64,000 bases of DNA from Neptunicella marina. Lineage in GTDB: Bacteria; Pseudomonadota; Gammaproteobacteria; Enterobacterales; Alteromonadaceae. This document shows, in pieces, positions 1-10,956 of this stretch. Below the pieces are notes generated by a model that worked only from the letters and a program-made list of their open reading frames with translations, was not told where the DNA came from and made no database searches. The position numbers and the translations under genes are program-made. Position 1 is the stretch's first letter; the number at the start of each line of letters is the position of its first letter. The DNA lies in contig NZ_JACNEP010000018.1 in NCBI RefSeq assembly GCF_014270035.1, positions 1 to 64,000 of the forward strand, written 5' to 3'.

Positions 1-65
1 TACAATGAAATGAGGCCGCACCTGAGTTTAGATATGCAAACACCTAATCAGGTGCATAATAGAAA

Positions 66-88
66 AGGCCAGCTACTTGAGCTGGCCT
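66..88. terminator. Bidirectional terminator after fghA
   Basis: A 9-bp perfect stem (66-74 with 80-88) encloses a 5-base loop and is flanked by A and T runs on both sides. It can end leftward transcription of the adhC-fghA operon. The remaining 1-135 bases show no gene. Confidence 0.7.
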
Positions 89-135
89 AAAAACTGTCAA
101 CCTATCTTAGGACGGGTCAGCTTAATTAATCTGGT

Positions 136-984
136 TTACGCAGTTAAATATCTGTGGTGAAAACGCAGGTGCTGCTCAATAAAGCTACTAATAAAAAAGT
201 AACTGTGATCATAGCCTTCATGATAGGCAAACTGGGCAGGGTAACCTACTTGTTTACACATCTCTTCCAGCGGCTTGGTTAATTTTTGTGATTCATAAAA
301 ATTATCGGCTAATCCCTGATCTACCAGCATCGGGATTGTTAGTATCCCTTGCTGTTGCTGCATTAAATGACAGGCATCGTATTGCTGCCAGGCAGACTGG
401 TCATCACCCAGGTAATGTGAAAAGGCTTTTTTGCCCCAGTCACATTCACAAGGATTCACAATGGGGGCAAACGCCGATACTGATGTGTAATGCATTTGAT
501 TCGCTAACCCTATCACCAGCGCGCCGTGACCGCCCATTGAATGACCGGCAATGGCGGCTTTATCACGTACGTTAAAGTTGGTTTTAATCAGTGACGGTAG
601 CTCATTCACTATGTAATCATACATATGGTAATGCTTGTCCCAGGGGGGCTGCGTTGCGTTGAGATAAAAGCCTGCACCCTGTCCCAAATCATAGGCGTCA
701 TCATTGGGTACTTCGTCACCTCGCGGACTGGTATCTGGAATCACCAGTATAATACCGAGCTCGGAAGCAATGCGCTGTGCGCCGGCTTTAGTGACAAAGT
801 TCTCGTCAGTACAGGTTAATCCCGACAACCAGTAGAGGACACCAACAGGCTGTTGTTGCTCGTAGGCCGGGGGCAGGTAAACGGAAAATTTCATACTGCA
901 ATTCAAACTACTGGATTCATGCTGATATTGATTCTGCCAGCCACCAAATACTTTTACACCGCTGATTTTTTCGATTTGACTCAC
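136..984 (-). CDS. fghA: S-formylglutathione hydrolase
   Basis: Cytosolic esterase that hydrolyses S-formylglutathione to formate and glutathione, the second step of glutathione-dependent formaldehyde detoxification. The 282-residue protein is the usual length (E. coli FrmB 277). It has the conserved CTDENF segment near residue 58 and the nucleophile elbow GHSMGG with Ser149; the Asp and His of the triad are expected near the C-terminus (YHEGYDHS). The GTG start at 984 is supported by a GGAG element about 8 bases upstream. It lies 12 bases after adhC on the same strand, so the two enzymes of the pathway are co-transcribed. Confidence 0.93.
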   Translation of the reverse strand: MSQIEKISGVKVFGGWQNQYQHESSSLNCSMKFSVYLPPAYEQQQPVGVLYWLSGLTCTDENFVTKAGAQRIASELGIILVIPDTSPRGDEVPNDDAYDLGQGAGFYLNATQPPWDKHYHMYDYIVNELPSLIKTNFNVRDKAAIAGHSMGGHGALVIGLANQMHYTSVSAFAPIVNPCECDWGKKAFSHYLGDDQSAWQQYDACHLMQQQQGILTIPMLVDQGLADNFYESQKLTKPLEEMCKQVGYPAQFAYHEGYDHSYFFISSFIEQHLRFHHRYLTA

Positions 985-996
985 ATTAAACTCCGC

Positions 997-2175
<1,179 letters not shown>

Positions 2176-2243
2176 CTACGTCACATAAGGTTTAGATTTG
2201 CTCCGGACTTGAGATAAACTCGTAACACAAATCGTTAAACATA

Positions 2244-2555
2244 ATGAGTAAAAAGAAACTGGCCGGTATGTGGTATTTATATATGATTGAAAATCGCCTG
2301 GGGCAGCTTTATACCGGCATAACCACAGATCCTAAACGACGTTTTGAAGAACACAGTCAAAGTGGGGCAAAGGCAGCCAAAGCGTTGAAGGGAAAGGGAC
2401 CATTGCGACAAAGATTGTGTGTCAATGCCGGTAACCGCAGTCAGGCAAGTAAGCTGGAATTGGCAGTAAAAAAATTAAATAAAAACCATAAGCTTAAATT
2501 GATTGAACTGGGCCAGCAGGGCATTACAGCCGATTTTGAACTTAAGCTGTTTTAA
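2244..2555 (+). CDS. GIY-YIG nuclease-family protein (UPF0213/YhbQ type)
   Basis: A 103-residue single-domain protein. The N-terminus carries the GIY-YIG core (WYLYMIE then LYTGIT about 12 residues later), followed by the RRFEEH segment with the conserved Arg. Small stand-alone GIY-YIG proteins of this size belong to the UPF0213/YhbQ group, whose cellular role is poorly defined though DNA cleavage has been reported for relatives. It is transcribed divergently from adhC and precedes glnE by 41 bases, so it may share a transcript with glnE. Confidence 0.85.
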   Translation: MSKKKLAGMWYLYMIENRLGQLYTGITTDPKRRFEEHSQSGAKAAKALKGKGPLRQRLCVNAGNRSQASKLELAVKKLNKNHKLKLIELGQQGITADFELKLF

Positions 2556-2596
2556 TTCAGTCAGCAGTATCAACATGACGTACAAGGAACCGCATT

Positions 2597-5434
2597 TTGC
2601 ATCCAACTCTCGCACAATCCGCACATAAATATTGGCAGCAACTACAAGACAAATATTCAGAGCATCACTGGCTGGCTGAGTATCAGGATGAGATTAAGCA
2701 GGTCTGCGCACTTAGTGATTTTGTTGCGGATAGCTTATTGCGGGATATTCACATTGTGCAGGATTTACTGGTAAATGGATTAGTGCAACAAAGCGAGATT
2801 GATTATACGGCTATGCTGCAAAAGCGTTTAACCGGGGTGGAGAGTGAGCCGCAGTTGTTGCAGGCACTACGATATTTTCGTCGCCATTATATGGTGCATA
2901 TTGCCTGGCGTGATCTGTTAAATCTGCAGGACATTTCGCATTCAATCAAACAGGTTTCTATATTGGCGGATGCCCTGATTGTTGGCGCTTATAACTGGCT
3001 GTATGCCAAACAAACTGCAATTTATGGTGTGCCGCAGGGAGAGTTTGGCGCACAGCCTATGTTTATTATGGGCATGGGTAAGTTAGGTGGCGGTGAACTT
3101 AATTTTTCTTCGGATATCGATTTAATTTTTATGTATCCAGAGGTAGGTGAAATTGATAACGGGCGTAAAACGATTGAACACCAGCAATTTTTTATTCGTC
3201 TGGCACAAAAATTAATTAATGCGCTTAATCAGTCAACCGTCGATGGTCAGGTTTTTAGAGTTGATATGCGTCTACGACCTTATGGTGAGAGTGGGGCGTT
3301 AGTCAGTCACTTTGCCGCACTGGAAGATTATTATCAGGATCAGGGACGTGACTGGGAACGTTATGCCATGGTTAAAGGCCGGGTATTAAACCCGGATAAT
3401 GCCTATTACAAAGAATTGCAGCAAATCCTTAAACCTTTTGTTTACCGGCGTTACATTGATTTTGGCGCGATAGAATCCTTGCGCAAAATGAAAGGGCTGA
3501 TCAGTCAGGAAGTACGTCGTCGCGGATTAGTCGGCAATATAAAGCTGGGGCAGGGCGGCATTCGCGAAATCGAATTTATTGTGCAAAGTTTGCAGCTTAT
3601 TCGGGGTGGACGTATTGCTGATTTACAGCAGCAGTCCTTGCTAATTACGCTTGATGTTTTGCTGCAACAACAAATATTACCCGGCGAGGATGTAGCTCAG
3701 TTACGCGACTGTTATTTGTATTTGCGTAAAGTCGAACAATGCTTGCAGCAATTTGATGATGCGCAAACTCAGCAGTTACCAGATAGCGAGCTTAACCAAC
3801 AACGATTGGCGTTTGTTATGGGCTGCGAAAACTACGCAGCTTTTGAGCAAGTTTTGCAACACAAAATGCAGCAAGTGACTCAGCAGTTCCGGTTACTGAT
3901 AGGACAGGAAAATGAGACACAACAGCAGCAATGGCAGGAACTGGATGATTTATGGCTGTTAACACTGGAACAGGACGAAGCCAGAGAGGTGTTATCAGAG
4001 TTTGTTGAGGCGCAGGATTTTAATCAATTCTGGCCGCATTTCGCGGATTTTCGCCAGGACATGCAAACACGGCCAATCGGCAAACGAGGCAGGGAATCTT
4101 TGGATAAACTGATGCCAATTGCGTTGCACATTGCGTTGCACTGGCAGGCGCCGAGTCATACCGAGTTGTTATTACGGTTATTTGACGTACTCAAATCTAT
4201 TAGCCGTCGTACGGCCTATCTGGAACTGTTAGTGGAAAATCCGGGCGCGTTGACACAGTTAATTCGTTTATGTGATGCCAGTGGCTGGATAGCCCAGCAA
4301 ATTGCGCGCTTCCCGTTATTACTGGATGAGTTGTTAAATCCTCAAAGTCTTTACCAGCCAACACCGCTGGATGGATATGATGCCGAGCTCAGGCAGTATT
4401 TATTGCGGGTCTCCCCAGATGATCTGGAACTGCAAATGGAAGTTTTGCGGCAGTTTAAATTATCGCAGCAATTAAAAATTGCCGCTGCCGATGTTACCGG
4501 TGTCTTACCGGTGATGAAAGTGAGCGACCACTTAACTTATCTGGCCGAAGCCATAATTAAACAAACCGTGTCACTGGCCTGGGAACAAATGGTGCAAAAA
4601 CATGGTTTGCCGCAGGGCGCTTCGATGCAACAACGCAATTTTGCCGTACTGGGTTATGGCAAACTGGGCGGGATTGAACTGGGTTACGGCTCGGATCTGG
4701 ATTTGGTGTTTGTGCATAATTGCCCCGGCAATGAGCCGACTGACGGTCAAAAATCAATCGAGTCACGTCAGTTTTATATCCGTCTGGCACAGCGCATTAT
4801 GCATTTGTTTGCGACTAAAACGGCATCGGGAGAGTTATATGAGGTGGATTTACGTCTGCGCCCGTCCGGTAACGCCGGTATGCTGGTGTGCCATATTGAT
4901 GGTTTTAAGCAGTATCAGCGGCAGGAAGCCTGGACATGGGAACATCAGGCTTTGGTGCGTAGCCGTATCATTGTCGCTGAGCCGGAGCTGGCTAAACAGT
5001 TACAACATATTCGTTGTGATGTATTGAGTCAGCCCCGGGATAAAACACAGCTGGCACAACAGGTAATGGATATGCGTGAAAAAATGCGTAACCATTTAAG
5101 CAAAGGTAACAGTGAACAATTCGACTTAAAACAGGATAGTGGCGGCATCGCCGATATTGAATTTATAGTGCAATTCATGGTGTTAGCACACAGTGCCACA
5201 TACCCACAGCTATTAAACTGGCCGGATAATGTGCGTATATTGTCTGAGTTGGTTAATCAGGGATTAATGGATAAAGAAACTGGCGAAATTCTTACCGAAG
5301 CTTATTTAACCTATCGTAATTTAGGACACCATTTGGCGCTAAGAAATGCCCCGGTACTGGATAATTCAGGGGAATATGAATCAATAAGGCAGCAGGTTAT
5401 AGCAATTTGGCAAGCTTGTTTTAACGTCAGTTAA
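2597..5434 (+). CDS. glnE: Bifunctional glutamine synthetase adenylyltransferase/adenylyl-removing enzyme
   Basis: Controls glutamine synthetase by adding AMP (nitrogen excess) or removing it (nitrogen limitation) in response to PII. The 945-residue length equals E. coli GlnE (946). Two nucleotidyltransferase cores are visible: GMGKLGGGELNFSSDIDL near residue 158 (adenylyl removase half) and GYGKLGGIELGYGSDLDL near residue 686 (adenylyltransferase half), each with the metal-binding DxD. The start is TTG at 2597, backed by AAGGAA 8 bases upstream; no better ATG fits the reading frame. Confidence 0.95.
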   Translation: MHPTLAQSAHKYWQQLQDKYSEHHWLAEYQDEIKQVCALSDFVADSLLRDIHIVQDLLVNGLVQQSEIDYTAMLQKRLTGVESEPQLLQALRYFRRHYMVHIAWRDLLNLQDISHSIKQVSILADALIVGAYNWLYAKQTAIYGVPQGEFGAQPMFIMGMGKLGGGELNFSSDIDLIFMYPEVGEIDNGRKTIEHQQFFIRLAQKLINALNQSTVDGQVFRVDMRLRPYGESGALVSHFAALEDYYQDQGRDWERYAMVKGRVLNPDNAYYKELQQILKPFVYRRYIDFGAIESLRKMKGLISQEVRRRGLVGNIKLGQGGIREIEFIVQSLQLIRGGRIADLQQQSLLITLDVLLQQQILPGEDVAQLRDCYLYLRKVEQCLQQFDDAQTQQLPDSELNQQRLAFVMGCENYAAFEQVLQHKMQQVTQQFRLLIGQENETQQQQWQELDDLWLLTLEQDEAREVLSEFVEAQDFNQFWPHFADFRQDMQTRPIGKRGRESLDKLMPIALHIALHWQAPSHTELLLRLFDVLKSISRRTAYLELLVENPGALTQLIRLCDASGWIAQQIARFPLLLDELLNPQSLYQPTPLDGYDAELRQYLLRVSPDDLELQMEVLRQFKLSQQLKIAAADVTGVLPVMKVSDHLTYLAEAIIKQTVSLAWEQMVQKHGLPQGASMQQRNFAVLGYGKLGGIELGYGSDLDLVFVHNCPGNEPTDGQKSIESRQFYIRLAQRIMHLFATKTASGELYEVDLRLRPSGNAGMLVCHIDGFKQYQRQEAWTWEHQALVRSRIIVAEPELAKQLQHIRCDVLSQPRDKTQLAQQVMDMREKMRNHLSKGNSEQFDLKQDSGGIADIEFIVQFMVLAHSATYPQLLNWPDNVRILSELVNQGLMDKETGEILTEAYLTYRNLGHHLALRNAPVLDNSGEYESIRQQVIAIWQACFNVS

Positions 5435-5454
5435 AGTGTGCTGAACAACCGTTG

Positions 5455-6060
5455 CTAATCTCTGGCCCGTGCGCAGTTATTTTGCAGGTATTCCGATTGT
5501 TTGTCGGTAACCACTAAGGTGCGTTGTTTGGGACAAAAATAAGTTTCAACAATACCGCCAAAATTAGCGTCAACGGCTCCGCCGATTTTTCGTAAAGAAC
5601 CCACTATGGTGTTTTCCATCTGAAAATGATTTTTGATGATAAAATCCTGATCTAATTCCCAGATTACCTGCATACCCTCACGCTGTGCAAAGTCGGTGAT
5701 AGATTCGCGTAATGTACTGCCTGCTTTAAACGTTCGCATTTTATTTTCACCTACCCAGCGCCCTGATACCGGTTTTTGCAGGCTTTCCATCTGCACCAAC
5801 CGTTCATTTAGATCCTCATCAGGTATATTGACATCCAGTACAAAATCGCCTCTTTCTTCTTTTATCGGGGAAATTGAGGACATGCGATGCTGTGCATAAA
5901 CACGGCTCATGTTCTGAGCCGGATCCCGACTGCCGGAACTGCCGGAAGAGCTCGTAATTTCACTGAAATCGACAAACATTAACACCACGATAGTTACAGC
6001 AATTAACACTACCGCCAGACTCAGGTGTTTTAACCAAAATGTTAGATTGTTCGAGCTCAT
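5455..6060 (-). CDS. TcpQ-domain membrane-anchored protein
   Basis: A 201-residue protein with one N-terminal membrane helix (about residues 12-29), a low-complexity Ser/Gly linker, and a C-terminal domain (about 100-198) resembling the toxin-coregulated pilus biosynthesis protein Q domain. Recognisable pieces are FKAGSTLRESI, QVIWELDQDFII and CPKQRTLVVTD. TcpQ-like domains are periplasmic and linked to outer-membrane secretin or pilus assembly, but no pilus gene lies here. It converges with glnE and sits 16 bases after lpxL, with which it is probably co-transcribed. The function is unknown. Confidence 0.72.
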   Translation of the reverse strand: MSSNNLTFWLKHLSLAVVLIAVTIVVLMFVDFSEITSSSGSSGSRDPAQNMSRVYAQHRMSSISPIKEERGDFVLDVNIPDEDLNERLVQMESLQKPVSGRWVGENKMRTFKAGSTLRESITDFAQREGMQVIWELDQDFIIKNHFQMENTIVGSLRKIGGAVDANFGGIVETYFCPKQRTLVVTDKQSEYLQNNCARARD

Positions 6061-6076
6061 CTGACTGCCTTATCAC

Positions 6077-6997
6077 TCAATACAGCGAGTTACTGTCCTC
6101 TTTCGGACGGGTTTTAAACCTTTTGTGCATCCATAGGTACTGTTCAGGCGCTTCCAGAATCATAGATTCAATTTGCTGATTTATCCTTGTTACATCCTGT
6201 TTGTCATCACCAGAAGGAAGGTTATCCAGACCGGGTAGAACCTTTATGACATATCCGTCGCGGGTTCTCAATGGTAATAAAAATACCGATTCACAATTGG
6301 CATTTTGCATAAATAACAAGGTACCCGTTGTGGTTGCTGTTTGTTTGACCGCAAAAAAAGGCACAAATTCACTGCGGCGTGGCCCATAGTCCTGATCTGG
6401 CAGGTATAAACATAATTCCTGATGGTTGAGGGATTTGATCATTTCACTCACCCCTTTTTTGTGGATCATCAGTTTATTCGAGCGGGCGCGGCCATGGTAT
6501 TGGAAATATTCCATTAAGGGATTGTTATGGCGGCGATAAAACACCACTGAAGGATGTATTAAGCCAATAGCCCGGCAATTAACCTCAAGGTTCATATTGT
6601 GAATGGCAAGCCCCATTACCCCTTTGCCTTTTTTAATAATGGCCTCGATGTGTTCATAGCCCTCAACGCGGGTTAGCCGGCGAATGCGCCAGTTTGGCCA
6701 CCACCAGCCCATACCGGACTCAAAAAGGGCGATACCGGCGGATTCTAATGATTGAATAAATAAGGTGTGTTGCTGCTCTTTTGGCATCTCGGGGAAGCAC
6801 AACTCAATATTGCGCTTTGCAACCCTGGCGCGACTTTTCACCACTTTACCCAATAATCGGCCTAACATGCGTCCCATGGCGAGTTGAATGCGCCATGGCA
6901 GCCACGAAATGCTGTATAAAATGCCTACGGCAATCCAGGTTGGCCAGTATTTTGGGGAAAGAAACGACAGTTGAAAAGCGGGTTTTACGACGTGCAA
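6077..6997 (-). CDS. lpxL: Lipid A biosynthesis lauroyl acyltransferase
   Basis: Inner-membrane enzyme transferring a lauroyl chain from acyl-ACP to Kdo2-lipid IVA. The frame is open far upstream, but a TTG at 6997 preceded by AGGA gives exactly 306 residues, the length of E. coli LpxL, and starts the typical N-terminal anchor (WPTWIAVGILYSISWLPW). The catalytic H-x4-E motif is seen as HNMNLE, and the conserved YLPDQDYG and FYRRHNNP segments are present. It is divergent from the ROK kinase gene. LpxM or LpxP would be alternative names; context does not separate them fully. Confidence 0.88.
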   Translation of the reverse strand: MHVVKPAFQLSFLSPKYWPTWIAVGILYSISWLPWRIQLAMGRMLGRLLGKVVKSRARVAKRNIELCFPEMPKEQQHTLFIQSLESAGIALFESGMGWWWPNWRIRRLTRVEGYEHIEAIIKKGKGVMGLAIHNMNLEVNCRAIGLIHPSVVFYRRHNNPLMEYFQYHGRARSNKLMIHKKGVSEMIKSLNHQELCLYLPDQDYGPRRSEFVPFFAVKQTATTTGTLLFMQNANCESVFLLPLRTRDGYVIKVLPGLDNLPSGDDKQDVTRINQQIESMILEAPEQYLWMHKRFKTRPKEDSNSLY

Positions 6998-7184
6998 GGT
7001 AATATCCTGAAGGAATAAACAGCGGTTATTATACCGAAAGGGGTTATTATTTCTAAAGATTAATCCACTCATTCGAGCATGTGTTTCAATCGTGAATTTT
7101 TGCTCGGTGGTTTGGGTTTGTTTGGTACACTCAAGCCATATTCTTTGAGATGTAAAAATAGATTTTTTATTCAGGTGTGAGGCG

Positions 7185-8048
7185 ATGACAACATACTTTG
7201 CAGTAATTGAAGCCGGTGGTACCAAATTTAACTGTGCCATTATGGATGGTGACAAAAATATCGTGGCAGAAACACGTATTCCCACGACAACGCCACAGGA
7301 AACCATTGGCGCGACCATTGCGTTTTTTAAGCAACAGCAAGGCCAATATGCGTTTAGCAAACTGGGTTTAGCCTGTTTTGGTCCGTTGGATTTAGAAACC
7401 GCTTCCAGCACTTTTGGCAACATTACTGCAACGCCTAAACCTGACTGGTCGAACACGCCGATCCGCCAACAACTTATGCAAGCGCTGGGTGTTGATGTGA
7501 TTATTGATACTGACGTGAATGGCGCAGCATTAGCTGAATATTTGTGGGGCGCAGCACAAGGCGTCGATGTGGCTATTTATATCACGGTAGGTACAGGTGT
7601 GGGCGGTGGTGTTGTCATCAATGGCAAACCTTTACATGGGTTAGTGCATCCCGAAATAGGACATATTTTGGTACCTGACAAACACAATGTTAAGTGTGCT
7701 TGTCCGTTTCATGATAATTGTGTTGAAGGTCTGGCTTCAGGCAGTTCCATCGCCAAAATTTGGGATGCACCGGGTGAAACGCTGAGCGATGAGCATCAGG
7801 CCTGGGAGGTTGCTACTGATGCATTAGCACATATGTGCCATAACCTGCTGATGACCTTAAGCCCTAACAAAATTGTATTAGGCGGTGGGGTAATGGCTAA
7901 ACCCGGGTTACTGGATAAAGTGGTTGCAAAAACTAATGCCTCTCTGGCGGGGTATTTAACCACCTCAACACCGCTTAATGAGGTGATTGTTGCACCACAA
8001 TTAGGTGGCATTTCAGGTTTATATGGTGCACTTGCGCTAGCGATGTAA
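7185..8048 (+). CDS. ROK-family sugar kinase, probable fructokinase
   Basis: A 287-residue ATP-dependent sugar kinase. It has the N-terminal phosphate loop EAGGTKFNCA, the second phosphate motif ITVGTGVGGGVV, the catalytic region with HPEIGH, and the ROK zinc site formed by that His plus a Cys-rich stretch (CACPFHDNC). The sequence pattern GPLDL and TPKPDW matches bacterial fructokinases of the Mak/GmuE/YdhR group better than glucokinases. It has its own promoter region divergent from lpxL and ends at a strong terminator, so it is probably monocistronic. The exact sugar is inferred. Confidence 0.85.
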   Translation: MTTYFAVIEAGGTKFNCAIMDGDKNIVAETRIPTTTPQETIGATIAFFKQQQGQYAFSKLGLACFGPLDLETASSTFGNITATPKPDWSNTPIRQQLMQALGVDVIIDTDVNGAALAEYLWGAAQGVDVAIYITVGTGVGGGVVINGKPLHGLVHPEIGHILVPDKHNVKCACPFHDNCVEGLASGSSIAKIWDAPGETLSDEHQAWEVATDALAHMCHNLLMTLSPNKIVLGGGVMAKPGLLDKVVAKTNASLAGYLTTSTPLNEVIVAPQLGGISGLYGALALAM

Positions 8049-8064
8049 TGTCAGGTTTATTAAG

Positions 8065-8093
8065 AAAAAAGGGAGCGGCACCGCTCTTTTTTA
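8065..8093 (+). terminator. Rho-independent terminator after the ROK kinase
   Basis: A GAGCGG/CCGCTC stem (8073-8086) is flanked by an A run on the left and a T run on the right, giving a strong terminator for the kinase gene. Confidence 0.85.
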
Positions 8094-8150
8094 TTTAGAA
8101 GCACGCACCCTAGCTTTGAAAACGCTAAAGTCTTTAAGGAGCGCAATAAC

Positions 8151-8555
8151 ATGGATGCTGACATTAAAGCTAAATTTGATGCTTACCCCGGGCATATAAA
8201 ACCGCATATGCTGGCGCTTCGTTCGCTGATATTTGAGTTAGCGGCGGAGTTAAATGCCGGCAAGGTCACCGAAGAACTCAAATGGATGGAACCAAGTTAC
8301 CGGGTTAAAAATGGCAGCCCGGTGCGCATGGACTGGAAAGCAGAGCACCCTGACTACCTTTATTTATATTTCCACTGCCAAACGAAGCTGGTTGAAACAT
8401 TCCGTACGTTATACAGCAAAGAACTTACCTTTCAGGGAAATCGAGCCATTGAACTGCCTCTCATGCAACCTCTACCTGAAAGTATTATTGCCCACTGCTT
8501 AACCTTAGCGCTTGAATATAAGCAGCGCCGAAACCTGCCGTTACTCGGCGCCTGA
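8151..8555 (+). CDS. DUF1801 (YdhG-like) protein
   Basis: A 134-residue soluble protein with the general layout of DUF1801/YdhG proteins: an N-terminal helix (PGHIKPHMLALRSLI), the EELKWMEPSYR segment, then the strand LYLYFHCQTKLVETF and a C-terminal helix. The ATG is preceded by AAGGAG at a good distance. The family fold is known but its role is not. It stands alone between a terminator and a convergent gene. Confidence 0.75.
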   Translation: MDADIKAKFDAYPGHIKPHMLALRSLIFELAAELNAGKVTEELKWMEPSYRVKNGSPVRMDWKAEHPDYLYLYFHCQTKLVETFRTLYSKELTFQGNRAIELPLMQPLPESIIAHCLTLALEYKQRRNLPLLGA

Positions 8556-8577
8556 TTCAGTTTAAAGTCAAACCATG

Positions 8578-10329
8578 TCAGATCTCACTTGGAACAAGCG
8601 TTTGTTGGTTAATGTTTAAGGTTTGCCAGCGTTTAGGGCGTAACTGAAACTGCTGTTGTTTAAGGGCACCGAGGATCTCATCCCATTGTTGGGGCTGTTG
8701 CTCATCCAGTTTAATGCTTCCGGCGGAGGTATGCTGCCATTGATTATCCTGCTTATAAAACAAGGTAACCGTGGCATAATTATCACGTAACCAGATATAT
8801 AAATAATCAGCCTGCGAATCGCCATCCATGTCGATTTGAACAGCATATTGTTGTTTGATACGGCTCATTGCCCATTTATTGCTGTTGGCAAATTTGCCAA
8901 AGGCTTCATAGAGGTCTTCAGGAATACTACCAGTAATGATAGTAATCGCTTCCTTAATACTTTGCGCTGTTAAGTCCTGTTTGTTTTTGTGGAAGTTTAA
9001 ACCATCAATACGCACCTGAATTTGTGGGTACTGTTCTTTATAGTCATGGATGAGTTGTTCAAGAGCCTCTGCACCGGGTTTACCCAGTTGCCGGGTGAAA
9101 TAAGCAAAATCAAAATCCTCAATTTGTATTTGATGGCTGCTAAGGCGCGCTAACTGACTTGCAACGGTGATCTTACGAAAATCCAGTAACGGTGAATTTA
9201 CTAATAAGGCTAAGCCCAGCACCACCAGGCCTAATTTGATATTTAAACGGGTAAAAGGCGGCAGCCAATGCTGAAATTGCCTAATCACGACCAGCGCATA
9301 GCTCACGCTAAATATGGTCAATACAAACCACAACATCCAACCCCAGCAACGGTCTACAGTAAAGCCGTATTGCGCTACCCGCGAATAAAGGCCGTAAAAA
9401 CTAATGCAGCTGTACAGCGGCATACTTAATAAGCTGAGCGATACCAGACGATGTAACCAGCCAGAGTAGGGGGCTTTGCCAATTCCATCCTGATAAACCG
9501 CATTGACAAAAAACAACAGTAACAGCTGCATACCTAAAATGAGATTGCTACCGCCGGATTTCCATAACGGGGTAAGACCAGAAAAGGGCAGGGTACATAA
9601 AAATAATAAAGTCACCACTGCCAGTAATATCAGTACAAATTTAAGCAGTACTTGTAGCAAGCCGACTATGGTATCAATCACGCTGGCAAATCGACGGAAA
9701 AGCACTATGCCTATACCGTTAGCTAAGGCTAATGTGGGATATAAAAACCAGCTTTTGGTGAATAACTCCCGGAAGAACTTAATATCAATCGCGTTAAACA
9801 ACGCTGCCCATAACATTAATATTCCCCATACCAACAGGGTAAAAAATAAAGATAAAGCCAGTGTGCAAACGCTGCGCCACGATTGGCGAAACAGTTCGCT
9901 GTAATCGAGTTTTCCCTGATGAATGTAACACTGGCTGTATATGTGGGTTTTTAAACAGGCAATGCCAAAAGTGGGAATACATGAAAATAAAATAACGCCT
10001 GATTGCATGATATACAGATCAGTGGTTTGTGATCCCATGTAGTATGCGAGCAAGGCGATAACTAAGCCAAAGCCACCTGTGATTTTAAACAAAAGACGGT
10101 TGTTGCTATCTTCCAGACCCAGCAGTAATAAGGTTGGTACAGTGAGCAATACGCTGTAAAACATATATAGCCACTGGTCTTCACCCGCAGGCCAGTATTG
10201 CAGTTCGACTGAATCATGCAGCAGGTAAAGTCCTAATCCTTGCAATAATGCAATCAGCAGAATTAATTTGTTGGCAGGTTTAGTGTGATTAATCATGAGA
10301 TTCATCCATGATGATTTTTTATCCATCAT
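8578..10329 (-). CDS. DUF4153 multi-spanning membrane protein
   Basis: A 583-residue protein with about ten to twelve predicted membrane helices over residues 20-400, then a soluble C-terminal part of about 180 residues. The helix pattern and segments such as GLYLLHD and FRQSWRS look like DUF4153 proteins, which are common in enterobacteria and Alteromonadales and have no established function. The soluble tail contains IDMDGDSQADYLYIWLRD, which looks like a small Asp-rich loop. The start at 10329 has only a weak GGA element. Confidence 0.7.
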   Translation of the reverse strand: MMDKKSSWMNLMINHTKPANKLILLIALLQGLGLYLLHDSVELQYWPAGEDQWLYMFYSVLLTVPTLLLLGLEDSNNRLLFKITGGFGLVIALLAYYMGSQTTDLYIMQSGVILFSCIPTFGIACLKTHIYSQCYIHQGKLDYSELFRQSWRSVCTLALSLFFTLLVWGILMLWAALFNAIDIKFFRELFTKSWFLYPTLALANGIGIVLFRRFASVIDTIVGLLQVLLKFVLILLAVVTLLFLCTLPFSGLTPLWKSGGSNLILGMQLLLLFFVNAVYQDGIGKAPYSGWLHRLVSLSLLSMPLYSCISFYGLYSRVAQYGFTVDRCWGWMLWFVLTIFSVSYALVVIRQFQHWLPPFTRLNIKLGLVVLGLALLVNSPLLDFRKITVASQLARLSSHQIQIEDFDFAYFTRQLGKPGAEALEQLIHDYKEQYPQIQVRIDGLNFHKNKQDLTAQSIKEAITIITGSIPEDLYEAFGKFANSNKWAMSRIKQQYAVQIDMDGDSQADYLYIWLRDNYATVTLFYKQDNQWQHTSAGSIKLDEQQPQQWDEILGALKQQQFQLRPKRWQTLNINQQTLVPSEI

Positions 10330-10395
10330 AAATAAATCCGTTTTAAAAACAATCGCTTGTTAATTTGTTTTTTTATGTTTTTGGGGTTGTGAGCC

Positions 10396-10785
10396 TTAAC
10401 CGGCCGGGGGCTGCCACAATTCTATTTTATTGCCCTCTGGATCGATAACCCAGGCAAACTTGCCAAAGTCGGACTCGTCGGTTTTATCCAGCACATTACA
10501 TCCTTCCTCACGCAATAATTGGAGTAAGGTCTGCAAATCTGCCACCCGGTAATTGAGCATAAAGGGTGACTGGCTTGGCGCATAATAATCGTTATCAGCG
10601 GCAGAAATATTCCAGATAATACTGTTGTCCCGGGGATTTGAATTCGTTGCGGCTTTACTGGCATTTAATACCGCACCTCCCCAGTCCTGAATATCAATAC
10701 CTAAATGTGCCTGGTACCACTCGCGCAGAGCCTTTGGATCCTGCGCTTTGAAAAATATACCGCCAATACCTGTTACTCTCTGCAT
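10396..10785 (-). CDS. VOC (glyoxalase/bleomycin-resistance fold) family protein
   Basis: A 129-residue protein with two beta-alpha-beta-beta-beta units. The first module starts GIGGIFFKAQDPKALREWY and the second ends with FAWVIDPEGNKIELWQPP, whose Glu is the usual metal ligand. AGGAT precedes the ATG by 7 bases. It resembles uncharacterised glyoxalase-like proteins of proteobacteria; the substrate is not predictable. It is followed by DUF4153 on the same strand with a 66-base gap. Confidence 0.85.
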   Translation of the reverse strand: MQRVTGIGGIFFKAQDPKALREWYQAHLGIDIQDWGGAVLNASKAATNSNPRDNSIIWNISAADNDYYAPSQSPFMLNYRVADLQTLLQLLREEGCNVLDKTDESDFGKFAWVIDPEGNKIELWQPPAG

Positions 10786-10956
10786 TTTGCTATCCTGCGT
10801 GTTTTTTGTTCAGCTTATGGAATCTGCCTGGGGGAAACAAGTCTCGTGCATGTGATATGAAATAAATTTCATAATCTGGTGTCGTAATTTTGCATTACAT
10901 GCACTTAATGGGCGGTGGTATTATTTTACGATTAAGTAAACGAAAAGTGAGATTTT

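Noticed and set aside
4602-5027. 141-codon plus-strand ORF inside glnE
   Set aside because: It lies fully within the adenylyltransferase half of glnE in another frame and has no independent features.
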